A stretch of DNA of 64,000 nt from Roseomonas acroporae (GCF_023223525.1 NZ_JALPRX010000007.1:1-64000); one strand, 5' to 3'. Counted from the first letter of the stretch, positions 6,420-15,751 are shown. Program-made: numbers and translations. The notes: generated by a model not told the origin, from the sequence alone.

Positions 6420-9359
6420 TCACGGCAGCGCCTCCCGTTCCAGCGCCTGGGCCAGCACGCGGACGGAATGCACCGCCGCGCGCCCGCCGAGGTCGTCGAT
6501 CTGGTGCCGGCAGGAGGTGCCGTCGGCCACGATCAGGTCCCCGGGCGCCGCGGCGCGCACCGCCGGCAGCAGGGAAAGCTCGGCCATCGCCCGCGACGCC
6601 TCCTGCGTGTCGGCGCGGTAGCCGAAGGCGCCGGCCATGCCGCAGCAGGAGGAGGTGATGGGCTTCACCTGCAATTCCGGCACGCGGCGCAGCGCCGAGA
6701 GCGCGTCCGGGAAGGCGCCGAAGCTCTTCTGGTGGCAGTGGCCGTGCAGGTGCGCGGTGCGCGCGAGCGGGCGAAGCTTCAGGTCCGGCTTCTCGCGCGC
6801 GAGGAACTCGGAGAGCAGCACGGCGCGCGCGGCGAGGCGTTCGGCGGCGGTGCCGGGCAGCAGGGAGAGGAACTCGTCGCGCAGAGTCAGCAGGCAGGAG
6901 GGTTCGAGGCCGATCACCGGCGCGTCGCCGTCGCCGATCGCGTCGAGGGTGCGCCTCGCCTCGGCGCGTGCCCTGTCCACCATGCCGGCGGCGAGGTAGG
7001 TGCGGCCGCAGCAGAGCGGGCGCCGGTCCGGCGCCTGCGCCACGCGCACCCGGCAGCCGGCGGCGGCGAGGACGCGCAGCGCGTCGCGCAGGTTCTCCGG
7101 CTCGAAGTGGCGGTTGAAGGTGTCGGCCAGCAGGATGACCTCGCGGCCGGTGCTGCGGCCCGCCGCCTCGGAGTCGCGGAAGAAGTCGCGCCGGAAGCGG
7201 GGCAGGGACCGCCCGCGTGCGAGGCCGGTGACCCGTTCCGCCAGCCCCGGCGCCAGCCCGCGCAGCGCGGCCAGCCACGGCAGGCGCGATGCCGCCGCCG
7301 CGTAGCGCGGCAATTCCGCGATCAGCCGGTCGCCGAGCGGCACGCCGTGGCGTTGCGCGCGCGCGTGCTGCGCCTCGATCTTCAGCTTCGCCATGTCGAC
7401 GCCCGTCGGGCATTCGCGCCGGCAGCCCTTGCAGGAGACGCAGAGCTTCAGCGTCTCCGCCACCTCGTCCGAGGCCAGCGCGTCCGGCCCGAGCTGGCCG
7501 GTCAGCGCGAGGCGCAGCGTGTTGGCGCGGCCGCGCGTCAGGTGCCGCTCCTCGCGCGTGACGCGGTAGCTCGGGCACATCGTGCCGGCGTCGAACTTGC
7601 GGCAGGTGCCGTTGTTGTTGCACATCTCCACCGCGCCCAGCAGCCCGCCTTGCGGACCGGGCCAGGCGGACCAGTCGAGCGCCGGCCGCACGGCGGGATC
7701 GGCCGCGTAGTCCGGGAAGTAGCGGAACAGGGTGCGGTCATCCATGCGCGGCGGGCGCACCACGCGGCCCGGGTTCAGCATCCCCGACGGGTCGAACGCG
7801 TCCTTCACCGCCTCGAAGGCGCGGGCGATGCGCGGGCCGAACATCGGCTCGTTGAACTCGGAGCGGCAGATGCCGTCGCCGTGCTCGCCGGAATGGCTGC
7901 CCTTGTACTCGCGCACCAGCGCGAAGCACTCCTCGGCGACGGCGCGCATCGTGCGCACGTCGGCCGGGTCCTTCATGTTCAGCACCGGCCGGACGTGCAG
8001 GCAGCCCACCGAGGCGTGCGCGTACCACGTCCCGACCGTGCCGTGCCGCGCGAACACCTCGTTCAGCCGTTCCGTGTAGTCGGCGAGGTCGTCGAGGCCG
8101 ACGGCGCAGTCCTCGATGAAGGAGACCGGCTTCCCGTCCCCCTTCATCGACATCATGATGTTGAGCCCGGCCTCGCGCACCTCGGCGATGCGCGCCTGGA
8201 AGGCGGCGTCGGTCGCCCGCACCACGGCGCCCGGGTAGCCGAGATCGGCCATCGCCTGGTCCAGATCGCGCAGCTTCGCCGCCAGCGGCGCGTCCGCGTC
8301 GCCGTGGAACTCCACGATCAGCAGCGCCTGCGGCGCCGTGCCGTTGTCCCCGGGGACCATCTCCCCGATGGTGGCGCGGAAGATCGGGATGTCGCGCGCG
8401 AGGTCGATCATGGTGCGGTCGACCAGCTCCACCGCCTCCGGGTCGAGCGCCACGAGGTGGCGGCTCGCCTCCATCGCCGCGCGGAAGGTGGGGAACTGGC
8501 AGATGCCCACCACCTTGCGCGGCTTGATCGGCCAGAGCTTCAGGTCGAGCGTCGCGGAATAGGCCAGCGTCCCCTCGCTGCCCACCAGCAGCCGCGCCAG
8601 GCTGCCGCGCCCCGCCGCGCGGGCCTCGGGGGTCAGCGCGTCGAGATTGTAGCCGCCGACGCGGCGGAGCTGGTGCGGGAAGCGCGCCGCGATCTCGGCC
8701 GCCTCGCGCGCGCCGATCGCCCGCAGCCGCTGCACGAGGTCGGCGACGCCCGCCGGCACCCCGGCGCCGAGGTTGTCCGGCAGCTCGCCGAAGCGGAAGC
8801 GCGCGCCGTCGGCCAGGATGGCGTCGATCGCCAGCACGTTGTCGGCCATCAGCCCGTAGCGGATCGACTTGGCGCCGCAGGAATTGTTGCCCGCCATGCC
8901 GCCGATGGTGCAGCGCGCCCAGGTGGAGGGATCGACCGGGAAGAACAGCCCGTGCGGCTTCAGCGACTCGTTCAGCGCGCCGAGCGTGATGCCGGGCTCG
9001 ACCGTCGCCTGCCGCAGCTCCTCGTCGATCACCGTGACTCGACGCAGGTGTTTCGAGCAGTCCATCACCAGGGCGCGGTTGACGGTCTGGCCGCACTGGC
9101 TGGTGCCGCCGCCGCGCGGCAGGACGGGGATGCCTTCCTCGCGCGCGATCGCCATGGCGGCGGCCACGTCGTCGGTCGTGCGCGGCACGATCACGCCGAT
9201 CGGCTCCACCTGGTAGATCGAGGCATCGGTGCTGTAGCGGCCGCGGTCGCCGGCGGAGAACAGCACCTCGCCCTCGGTCTCGCGGCGTAGCCGGTCGGCC
9301 AGCCGGCTGTCGCCGATCCGGCCCCGGGGCAGGCCCGGGTGGCGAGGTGGCGCGTTCAT
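6420..9359 (-). CDS. FAD-linked and Fe-S 2-hydroxyacid dehydrogenase (YdiJ-like)
   Basis: A 979-residue fusion. The N-terminal half is an FAD-binding type 4 domain (PRGGGTSQCGQTVNRALVMD near residue 80, plus its C-terminal FAD-oxidase domain). The C-terminal half carries a ferredoxin-like cluster motif (CVSCKGCRRECPTGV) and two cysteine-rich CCG-type domains (HCHQKSFG and TSSCCGMAGAFGY). This architecture is shared with E. coli YdiJ and other flavin enzymes that oxidise D-2-hydroxyacids such as D-2-hydroxyglutarate, D-lactate or glycolate and pass electrons to the respiratory chain. The ATG at 9359 is preferred over 9365 because AGGGG is then six bases upstream. The divergent serine-glyoxylate aminotransferase hints at a glycolate/glyoxylate role, but the substrate cannot be read from sequence. 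Confidence 0.88.
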   Translation of the reverse strand: MNAPPRHPGLPRGRIGDSRLADRLRRETEGEVLFSAGDRGRYSTDASIYQVEPIGVIVPRTTDDVAAAMAIAREEGIPVLPRGGGTSQCGQTVNRALVMDCSKHLRRVTVIDEELRQATVEPGITLGALNESLKPHGLFFPVDPSTWARCTIGGMAGNNSCGAKSIRYGLMADNVLAIDAILADGARFRFGELPDNLGAGVPAGVADLVQRLRAIGAREAAEIAARFPHQLRRVGGYNLDALTPEARAAGRGSLARLLVGSEGTLAYSATLDLKLWPIKPRKVVGICQFPTFRAAMEASRHLVALDPEAVELVDRTMIDLARDIPIFRATIGEMVPGDNGTAPQALLIVEFHGDADAPLAAKLRDLDQAMADLGYPGAVVRATDAAFQARIAEVREAGLNIMMSMKGDGKPVSFIEDCAVGLDDLADYTERLNEVFARHGTVGTWYAHASVGCLHVRPVLNMKDPADVRTMRAVAEECFALVREYKGSHSGEHGDGICRSEFNEPMFGPRIARAFEAVKDAFDPSGMLNPGRVVRPPRMDDRTLFRYFPDYAADPAVRPALDWSAWPGPQGGLLGAVEMCNNNGTCRKFDAGTMCPSYRVTREERHLTRGRANTLRLALTGQLGPDALASDEVAETLKLCVSCKGCRRECPTGVDMAKLKIEAQHARAQRHGVPLGDRLIAELPRYAAAASRLPWLAALRGLAPGLAERVTGLARGRSLPRFRRDFFRDSEAAGRSTGREVILLADTFNRHFEPENLRDALRVLAAAGCRVRVAQAPDRRPLCCGRTYLAAGMVDRARAEARRTLDAIGDGDAPVIGLEPSCLLTLRDEFLSLLPGTAAERLAARAVLLSEFLAREKPDLKLRPLARTAHLHGHCHQKSFGAFPDALSALRRVPELQVKPITSSCCGMAGAFGYRADTQEASRAMAELSLLPAVRAAAPGDLIVADGTSCRHQIDDLGGRAAVHSVRVLAQALEREALP

Positions 9360-9490
9360 GGACATCCCCTGCGCTGGGTCGAGACCCTTGGGCACGGACG
9401 AAGCGCCGCGCCGCCTGCCCCGGTTCCTAGCGCCTGTGCGCCCGGGACCCAAGCCCGGCGGGCGCCCGTGTCGTCCCGCCGCCCGGTTCC

Positions 9491-9560
9491 GCCGGCGCCG
9501 CCCGCACGGGGCCGGCCCGGCCGGCGCCGCCCGCACGGGGCCGGCCCGGCCGGCGCCGCC
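9491..9560. repeat. 29-bp tandem repeat, 2.4 copies
   Basis: Two identical 29-bp units (9491-9519, 9520-9548) and a 12-bp remnant, all GC. Each unit contains GCCGGC palindromes. It lies in the leader between the divergent dehydrogenase and aminotransferase genes, within about 70 bp of the aminotransferase start. Confidence 0.85.
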
Positions 9561-9626
9561 ACGAGCATTGCCCATCGCCCCGCGCCGACGCATGGTCGCG
9601 CCGGATCACGCCGGAGGAACCGAACC

Positions 9627-10811
9627 ATGGCCTACTACCAGTCGCAGCCCGTCGCCGGGCGCCACTTCCTGCAGATCCCCGGCCCCACCAACGTGCCCGA
9701 CCGCGTGCTGCGCGCCATGGACAACCCCACCATGGACCATCGCGGCCCGGATTTCGGGAAGCTCGGCAAGTCACTGCTGGAGAAGGTTCGGCAGGTCTTC
9801 AGGACCGAGGGGCCGGTGGTGATCTACCCCGCCTCCGGCACCGGCGCCTGGGAGGCGGCGCTGGTCAACACCCTCTCGCCCGGCGACGCCGTGCTGATGT
9901 GCGAGACCGGCTGGTTCGCGACCCTCTGGCGCGAGATGGCCGAGCGCCTCGGCCTCGCGCCCGAGTTCATCCATACCGACTGGCGCCGCGGCGCCGACGT
10001 GCCGGCCATCGAGGCGCGGCTGCGCGAGGACCGGAACCACGCCATCAAGGCGGTCTGCGTCGTCCACAACGAGACCTCGACCGGCTGCACCTCGCGCATC
10101 GACGAGGTGCGCCGCGCCATCGACGCCGCCGGCCACCCGGCGCTGCTGCTGGTGGACACCATCTCCTCGCTCGGCTCGATCGACTACCGGCACGACGAGT
10201 GGGGCGTGGACGTCACCGTCGCCGGCTCGCAGAAGGGGCTGATGCTGCCTCCCGGCCTCTCCTTCAACGCGGTCAGCGAGAAGGCCCGCAAGGCGGCCGA
10301 GACGGCGCGGCTGCCGCGCTCCTTCTTCGACTGGAAGGCGATGCTGGCGGCCAACGAGACCGGCTACTTCCCCTACACCCCCGCCACCAACCTGCTCTAC
10401 GGCCTGGACGCGGCGGTGGACATGCTGCTGGCCGAGGGCCTCGACAACGTCTTCGCCCGCCACGACCGCTTCGCCGAGGCGACGCGCCGCGCCGTGCGCG
10501 CCTGGGGCCTCGAGATCCAGTGCGCGGAGCCGCGCCACTACTCCTCGGCGCTCACCGCCGTGCGCCTGCCCGAGGGCCATTCCGCCGACGCGCTGCGCGC
10601 CGCCATCCTGGAGCGGTTCAACATGAGCCTCGGCAACGGGCTCGGGCCGCTGAAGGACCGGGTGTTCCGCATCGGCCATCTCGGCGATCTCGGGCCGCTG
10701 CAGCTCATGGGCACGCTCTCGGGCGTCGAGATGGGGCTGCGCGTCGCCGGCGTGCCGCACCGGCCGGGCGGGGCGCAGGCGGCGATGGACTACCTGGCCG
10801 GCAATTCCTGA
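9627..10811 (+). CDS. serine-glyoxylate aminotransferase family protein
   Basis: A 394-residue class V PLP-dependent aminotransferase. The N-terminus GRHFLQIPGPTNVPDRVLRA and the catalytic-lysine segment VAGSQKGLMLPPGL (Lys near residue 201) match serine-glyoxylate or alanine-glyoxylate aminotransferases, which convert glyoxylate to glycine using serine or alanine. The ATG has GGAGGA 9-14 bases upstream. It is divergent from a flavin 2-hydroxyacid dehydrogenase that could supply glyoxylate from glycolate. The amino donor is not certain; a purine-catabolism (ureidoglycine) aminotransferase is a less likely alternative. Confidence 0.85.
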   Translation: MAYYQSQPVAGRHFLQIPGPTNVPDRVLRAMDNPTMDHRGPDFGKLGKSLLEKVRQVFRTEGPVVIYPASGTGAWEAALVNTLSPGDAVLMCETGWFATLWREMAERLGLAPEFIHTDWRRGADVPAIEARLREDRNHAIKAVCVVHNETSTGCTSRIDEVRRAIDAAGHPALLLVDTISSLGSIDYRHDEWGVDVTVAGSQKGLMLPPGLSFNAVSEKARKAAETARLPRSFFDWKAMLAANETGYFPYTPATNLLYGLDAAVDMLLAEGLDNVFARHDRFAEATRRAVRAWGLEIQCAEPRHYSSALTAVRLPEGHSADALRAAILERFNMSLGNGLGPLKDRVFRIGHLGDLGPLQLMGTLSGVEMGLRVAGVPHRPGGAQAAMDYLAGNS

Positions 10812-11205
10812 GTCCTCGCAAGAGGGGCTCGCCAGGGGGGCTTGCCAGGGGGGGCTTGCCAGGGGGGCGGGGCCGCGGGCGGGAAAGGCACCGCCCGGAT
10901 CTTTACCGTGCGGCACCGGACGCACGCGTGTGACGATTTGTGGTAGTAGTGCTTCCACACCCGGGACCGGCGGCGCCGCCGCCGCGATCCGTCGGGCCGG
11001 ACCGGAAGCCGCCTGAACACCATCGAATGTGCCGCAAGGATCGCCTGCCTGCCGGCCGCCCGCCCGCCCCGCCCCTCGCGGGCCGGAAGGCAGGCACAGG
11101 GATTCCCGTCGGCCGCAGGCCCGCCGCAATCCCGCCCGGGTCCGGTCCCGTCCGTCGGGCAGAACGTCACGCCGTGACGAATCCTTCCCCTTCCTGGCAG
11201 GCGGC
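10812..11205. other. intergenic region upstream of pleD
   Basis: No gene seen. It begins with three imperfect copies of a 14-bp G-rich tandem repeat (about 10823-10866, GGGGGGCTTGCCA-like). The stretch 10918-10960 is comparatively AT-rich and may hold a promoter. A perfect small palindrome sits at 11165-11179. Confidence 0.5.
11165..11179. promoter_or_regulatory. perfect 15-bp palindrome upstream of pleD
   Basis: CGTCACGCCGTGACG is a perfect 7-1-7 inverted repeat ending 26 bases before the pleD start codon. Its size and position suit a binding site for a dimeric regulator, but no specific regulator can be named. Confidence 0.35.
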
Positions 11206-12603
11206 ATGACGGCACGCATCCTCGTCGTCGACGACATCGCGGCCAACCGGCGCCTGCTCGAGGCCAAGCTGCTCGGCGAGTACTACGACGTGGCGCTGGC
11301 GGCCAGCGGCCCGGAGGCGCTGGATCTGGCCGCCGGCTGGATGCCGGACGTGATCCTGCTCGACGTGATGATGCCGGGGCTCGACGGCTACGAGGTGTGC
11401 CGCCGGCTCAAGGCCAGCCCGGCCACGGCGCACATCCCGGTGGTGATGGTCACCGCCCTGACCGAGGCGGCCGAGCGCGTGCGCGGCCTCGACGCCGGGG
11501 CCGACGACTTCCTCTCCAAGCCCGTGGACGACGCCACGCTGTTCGCCCGGCTGCGCGCGCTGCTGCGGGTGAAGCAGGTGATGGACGCCTGGCACCTGCG
11601 CGCCGACACCGCCCGCGCGCTGGGCGTCGAGGCGCCGCCGGGGCCGGGTGTCGGCGTGGCCGGGCGCCGCGTGCTGCTGATCGACGTGGTGCCGGCGGAG
11701 CGGGCGGCGATCGAGGAGGCGCTGGCCGCCGACGGCCTGCGCCTGGAAGGCGCCGCCACGGCCGGGGCGCTCGACCGGCTGGCCCGCGGCGACTGCGACC
11801 TGGCGCTGCTCGACCTCGCGCACGAGGGCGCCGAGGCGCTGCGTCTGGCCTCCCGGCTGCGCGCCCATGCCGCGACGCGCGACCTGCCGCTGCTGCTGCT
11901 GGCCGATCCCGGCCAGCGCGACCTCGTGCTGCGCGGCTTCGACCTCGGCGCCAACGACCACGTGCTGCGGCCGCTCGACACCAACGAGCTGCGGGCGCGG
12001 GTGCGCAACCAGATCCGCCGCAAGCGCTACCAGGAGCGGCTGCGCGAGGATCTCGACCGTTCGCTGATGCTCGCCGTCACCGATCCGCTGACCGGGCTGC
12101 GCAACCGGCGCTACGCGCGCCGCCACCTCGAGACGCTGCTGCGCGGCGAGGGGGCGGTGGTGCTGATGATCGACGTGGACCGCTTCAAGAGCATCAACGA
12201 CGCGCATGGCCACGCCGCGGGGGACATCGCGCTCCGCGCCGTGGCCGACCGGCTGCGGGACGCGCTGCGCGTCGCCGACGTGGTCGCCCGCTTCGGCGGC
12301 GAGGAATTCATGGCGGTGATGCCGAGCACGCGCGCCGAGGAGGCGCTGCTGATCGCCGAGCGGCTGCGCGTCAGCGTCGAGGGCCCGCCGGTGACGATCC
12401 CGGACGGCGCGATCTCGCTGTCGGTCAGCATCGGCATGGCGGCGGCCGTGGCCGGGGCGTCGGCGGAGGCGACGATCGCGGCGGCGGACGCGGCGCTCTA
12501 CCGGGCCAAGCGCGCCGGCCGCAACCGGGTCGAGATCGCCCGCCCCGAGGACTGGGACGCGGCGGTGCGGCCGGCAGAGAAACGGGGCGGCGGGGAAGGC
12601 TGA
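11206..12603 (+). CDS. pleD: PleD-type response regulator diguanylate cyclase
   Basis: A 465-residue protein with REC-REC-GGDEF architecture; PleD makes cyclic di-GMP to control the motile-to-sessile switch. REC1 (residues 1-120) has the acidic pair DD9-10, phosphoacceptor Asp53 in ILLDVMMPG, and Lys near 104. REC2 (about 155-290) is degenerate: the acidic pair is missing, as expected for the dimerisation adaptor. The GGDEF domain has the active-site motif GGEEF near residue 365 and an RVAD allosteric inhibition site exactly five residues upstream, so product feedback should operate. The following rpmG gene is a conserved neighbour in related bacteria. Confidence 0.95.
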   Translation: MTARILVVDDIAANRRLLEAKLLGEYYDVALAASGPEALDLAAGWMPDVILLDVMMPGLDGYEVCRRLKASPATAHIPVVMVTALTEAAERVRGLDAGADDFLSKPVDDATLFARLRALLRVKQVMDAWHLRADTARALGVEAPPGPGVGVAGRRVLLIDVVPAERAAIEEALAADGLRLEGAATAGALDRLARGDCDLALLDLAHEGAEALRLASRLRAHAATRDLPLLLLADPGQRDLVLRGFDLGANDHVLRPLDTNELRARVRNQIRRKRYQERLREDLDRSLMLAVTDPLTGLRNRRYARRHLETLLRGEGAVVLMIDVDRFKSINDAHGHAAGDIALRAVADRLRDALRVADVVARFGGEEFMAVMPSTRAEEALLIAERLRVSVEGPPVTIPDGAISLSVSIGMAAAVAGASAEATIAAADAALYRAKRAGRNRVEIARPEDWDAAVRPAEKRGGGEG

Positions 12604-13112
12604 CGCCGCCGGCCCGGCCGGATGGTGGGCGACGGCACGCCGGGGTCACACGGGCGGGGAACGGTCCCGGCCTCTTGGGCACCGGGAGCGAGGCCCGGCG
12701 GGGGTTTCCGCCCTCGCGGGCAGAGGGCGGACGGGGCGGCGGGCGATGCCGCCCGTGTGGAGGCGGCCCTGCCGGATCGGGGAAGCCGGATCGGAGGCCG
12801 GCGCGATGCCGGCCGCGCGGTTCCGCCATGCGCGTCGATGCGGCCCGGGCGCGAGGGCCCTGGCCGGCCGACCTCGATGGGGCGGGCACGGAGTGGCGGG
12901 ACCGGGACGCGTCGCCGCCGGGGCGGTCCCCGGAAGGGCCGGTCGGGACCCTGGCGGATCCGTGGCGGCGGAGCGCCGCCTGTCGCCTCGGCGGCGGAGC
13001 GCCGCCTGTCACCTCGGCGGCGGGGCGCCGCCTGTGCCTCCGGGTCGTCATCGGGCCCGCCGGGCACTTCCCTCGCCGCCAGGACGACGGAGCCCGGCGG
13101 CGGCAAAGCCGA
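12604..13112. other. gap between convergent pleD and rpmG
   Basis: No gene seen in 509 bp; the reading frames are low-complexity Pro/Arg/Gly. It contains the hairpin-forming tandem repeat at 12964-13040. There is no standard hairpin plus T-run terminator for either gene, so the repeat may serve that function. Confidence 0.5.
12964..13040. repeat. 26-bp tandem hairpin repeat, 3 copies
   Basis: Three units of about 26 bp (12964-12989, 12990-13015, 13016-13040), each holding a short hairpin of type GGCGGCGGAGCGCCGCC followed by TGTCNCCTC. The third unit is one base shorter and has point changes. Confidence 0.8.
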
Positions 13113-13280
13113 CTACTTGATCTTCGCTTCGCGGAACGGGACGTGCTTGCGCGCCACCGGGTCGTACTTGTTCATCTCCATCTTGCCGGTGGCGTTCCGG
13201 GTGTTCTTCTTCGTCACGTAGAAGTAGCCGGTGTCGGCGCTGCTGACGAGCTTGATGAGGATGGTGTTGGCCTTGGCCAT
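13113..13280 (-). CDS. rpmG: 50S ribosomal protein L33
   Basis: A 55-residue basic protein of the large subunit. It starts [20 protein letters not shown] and ends [18 protein letters not shown], the alphaproteobacterial L33 form without zinc-binding cysteines. A purine-rich tccGGAGcg sequence lies before the ATG. Convergent with pleD. Confidence 0.97.
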   Translation of the reverse strand: MAKANTILIKLVSSADTGYFYVTKKNTRNATGKMEMNKYDPVARKHVPFREAKIK

Positions 13281-13520
13281 CGGGGCGCTCCGGAAGGAGA
13301 GGGCTGGCCCCGGGAGGGGCATGCAACCTGGGTAGCACGACAGGCCCGGGGCTGCGGGCGCCCGGGCGGAGGGCGCGCACACTAGCCGCCCGCGGCCGCG
13401 CGTCAAGATGCGGCGTGCGGCCGCGGGCGCCCGTGCGGGTGCCGGCGGCGGGATGGCGTGGGCTTCCCCGGCCCGGAAGCAGGGGCCGCCGACCGGCCCG
13501 CCGGCCACCCGGGCAGGCTC

Positions 13521-14567
13521 TCAGCCTTCCGCCAGGGCGCAGTCCGGCAGGAGGACGGCCTCGGCGGCGCCCTGGCTCCAGCCGGTCGGGGTGCCGCGGA
13601 CCAGTACCGCGTCGCCGGCCCGCAGCGCGGCGACGCGGGCGAGCACCGCGTCGTCGTCCGGCAGCAGGCAGACGATCTCCCGCGAATCGTCGGGGCGGCG
13701 CTGGATGACCCGCTGGCCGAGCGAGAGGGCGACCACCTGCCGGCGGGTGGCGATCCAGCCACCCATGGCCAGCCAGCGCGCATCCCATTCGGTGCGTGGC
13801 CGCAGGCGCAGGAACTCGCGCTGCAGCAGCAGCGGCCGGCCGCGATGCGTCGCCTCGAACCGGACCGGACCGAGCGTCGCCGCCTCCCGCAGCAGGGCGG
13901 CGGCCAGCACGGCGCCGGGGACGGGAGCCTCCCGCTCCGCCGGCGCGCGGGCGGCGAGCACGAAGGCACCGGCGAAGCGCGGCACGTAGTAGAGCCGTAC
14001 CTCGACGCGCCCGGCCGGCCCGCCCGGCAGGCTGGTGCGCGAGCGGCCGGCGGGCACCGGCACGGCCTCGCGCATGGCGGCATCGGTCTCGGCGATCGCG
14101 TCGGGCGCATCTGCCGCGACCACCACCAGCCGGTGGCCGGAGCCGTCACGCAGCGGCGTGGCGTCGACGTCGGCGACGATCGCGTCCACGGCGCGCAGGC
14201 GCGGCTGCGCCAGGCGCAGGGCCACGGCCGGCGTGGCGGCGGATGGACCCGGGGGCGGGCCGGCGGCAGCGTCCGTGCCGGCCGGGGCGGCGCGGGGCGC
14301 GGCCCCGCGCAGGGCCGCCGCGCGCAGGCGCGCCAGCTCGACGAAGCGCCCCTGCGGGAAGGCGGCGAGGTAGGCGTCCAGCTCGGCCGGGTCGCGGCTG
14401 TCGCGCACGCTGCTCCAGAAGGCGATGTCGGCGGCCGTGTCCTGCGACCGGGCGGCCGCCGGCAGCCCGGCGAGCGCCGCCGCGAGCAGCAGCGCGAGCG
14501 GCCGCGCGCACCGCGCCGGGAGACGCGCCGGGCCTGTCCGGCCGGGCCCCGCCGGGCCGTGCCTCAC
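13521..14567 (-). CDS. secreted protein with FWxSI/AYLxxFPxGRF motif
   Basis: About 348 residues. A hydrophobic signal-like segment (ARPLALLLAAALAGLPAAARS) precedes the motif DIAFWSSVRDSRDPAELDAY followed by LAAFPQGRFVELARLRA, which is shared with the neighbouring gene at 14881-15576 and occurs N-terminally in many alphaproteobacterial secreted and caspase-like proteins. The rest (about residues 110-348) is unrecognised, with an acidic and hydrophobic mix suggesting a folded periplasmic domain. No in-frame ATG lies outside the upstream repeat; GTG at 14567 is the nearest suitable start, so the 5' end is uncertain. It is paralogous with its neighbour only in the N-terminal motif. Confidence 0.6.
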   Translation of the reverse strand: MRHGPAGPGRTGPARLPARCARPLALLLAAALAGLPAAARSQDTAADIAFWSSVRDSRDPAELDAYLAAFPQGRFVELARLRAAALRGAAPRAAPAGTDAAAGPPPGPSAATPAVALRLAQPRLRAVDAIVADVDATPLRDGSGHRLVVVAADAPDAIAETDAAMREAVPVPAGRSRTSLPGGPAGRVEVRLYYVPRFAGAFVLAARAPAEREAPVPGAVLAAALLREAATLGPVRFEATHRGRPLLLQREFLRLRPRTEWDARWLAMGGWIATRRQVVALSLGQRVIQRRPDDSREIVCLLPDDDAVLARVAALRAGDAVLVRGTPTGWSQGAAEAVLLPDCALAEG

Positions 14568-14629
14568 GCGCCGCCCGCCATGCGTGGTCCCGTTCCGTCG
14601 CCCATGCCCGCTGGCGTCCCGTTCCTCTG

Positions 14630-14882
14630 CGGCGAACCGCGGTCCGGCCGGGACTGCGGTTCGCTGCGGCTCGTTGCGTTCGGCGCGGATTCGCGCCGCC
14701 GGACGTGTCCGCCCGCCGGCCTTTTGGTTTCTCGCATTTTCCGCGTCGCCGGGTGAGTACATCCAGCTTGGAGGTGCTCTACAGCGAACCGCAGTCCGGT
14801 TGGGACTGCGATTCGCTGTCGCTCGTTGTTCTCGGCGCGGATTCACGCCTCCGGGCGTAGCCGCCCTCCGGCGATCCGCTCT
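14630..14882. repeat. family 1 palindromic repeat, double copy 2
   Basis: Two head-to-tail copies of the family 1 repeat fill almost the whole gap between two paralogous genes. Each has the GCGAACCGC...GCGGTTCGC hairpin followed by the CGCGGATTC..CGCC module in the orientation opposite to copy 1; a CGCATTTTCCGCGTCGCCG module joins them. The right end, CGATCCGCTCTAG, supplies the TAG stop codon (14883-14881, minus strand) of the downstream gene. The left copy has drifted more than the right one. Confidence 0.85.
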
Positions 14883-15576
14883 AGCGGACGCCGACGGTGA
14901 AGGTGGCGCGGGCGCTCACCTCGAAGCGGCGGTCGTTGTTGTAGAGCGTGGTCATGTAGCGTGCCTCGTAGGCGCCGGGGGCGAAGGGGCCGACCTCGGT
15001 GTCGCGCTGCGCGCCGTAGAACACCTCGCGCGCCAGCGGGCGGTTCGCGCCGTAGTCGGTCGGGTCCAGATCCGGCGTGCCGGCCGGCACCACGATGATG
15101 AAGTCGCCGTTGGCCTGCGGGAAATTCTCGAAGCGCAGCGTCACGCGCTGGCCCACGCGCACGGTGGCGGGCGTGACCACGATGCGCTCGCCCTGGCCGA
15201 CCACGGGCCCGCCGGGCGGTGCCGCGGCGGGCTGGAGCTGGGGCTGGGGCGCGGCCGGCGCCGCGGGGGCGCCGAGCGCGGCCGGCTTGCCGGGCAGGGT
15301 GCCGGGCGCGCCCGTGGGCACGGCGGCGGGAGGCACGGCGGCGGGGGGCGCGGCGGCCGCCGCGCCGTCGGCCTGGCCGGCGCGGATGCGGGCCAGCGCC
15401 GCGAAGCGGCCCTGCGGGAAGGCGTGCAGGTAGGCGGCGTACTCGGCGGGGTTGGCGCTGTTCTGGATCGACTGCCAGAAGGCGAGATCGGCCGGGTCGG
15501 TGTCCTGGGCCCGGGCGCCGCCTCCCAGGAGGCTCAGGGCCAGCGTGATGCCGAGGAACCGGCGTGTAAGGCGCAT
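14881..15576 (-). CDS. secreted protein with FWxSI/AYLxxFPxGRF motif
   Basis: A 231-residue exported protein: signal peptide MRLTRRFLGITLALSLLGGG with cleavage near ARA-Q, then the motif DLAFWQSIQNSANPAEYAAY with LHAFPQGRFAALARIRA (residues 28-65). A long Ala/Pro-rich linker (about 70-125) leads to a C-terminal beta-rich domain of about 105 residues (RIVVTPATVRVGQRVTLRFE onward), which looks like an immunoglobulin-like fold. Function unknown. An upstream in-frame ATG would add residues before the signal peptide and is rejected. Its stop codon is provided by the adjacent repeat. Confidence 0.7.
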   Translation of the reverse strand: MRLTRRFLGITLALSLLGGGARAQDTDPADLAFWQSIQNSANPAEYAAYLHAFPQGRFAALARIRAGQADGAAAAAPPAAVPPAAVPTGAPGTLPGKPAALGAPAAPAAPQPQLQPAAAPPGGPVVGQGERIVVTPATVRVGQRVTLRFENFPQANGDFIIVVPAGTPDLDPTDYGANRPLAREVFYGAQRDTEVGPFAPGAYEARYMTTLYNNDRRFEVSARATFTVGVR

Positions 15577-15751
15577 CCCAGGGTCCTTGCTGCTTCGCAA
15601 CGCCGGCAGGATGGCATGGCGTCGCCTCGGCGCAAGCATGACGGGCCGGGGCTACGGAATGCTGACAAAGGCGGCGGCCGCGCGGAATTCGCGGCGCGGC
15701 CGGCCGGCCACGTCAGGGTGCGGCCGGCCGGCCGCGTCAGGGGCGGTCGTG

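Noticed and set aside
6408-9290. 960-codon plus-strand frame opposite the FAD/Fe-S dehydrogenase
   Set aside because: Antisense shadow with low-complexity Arg/Ala/Val/His content and no ribosome-binding site or family resemblance.
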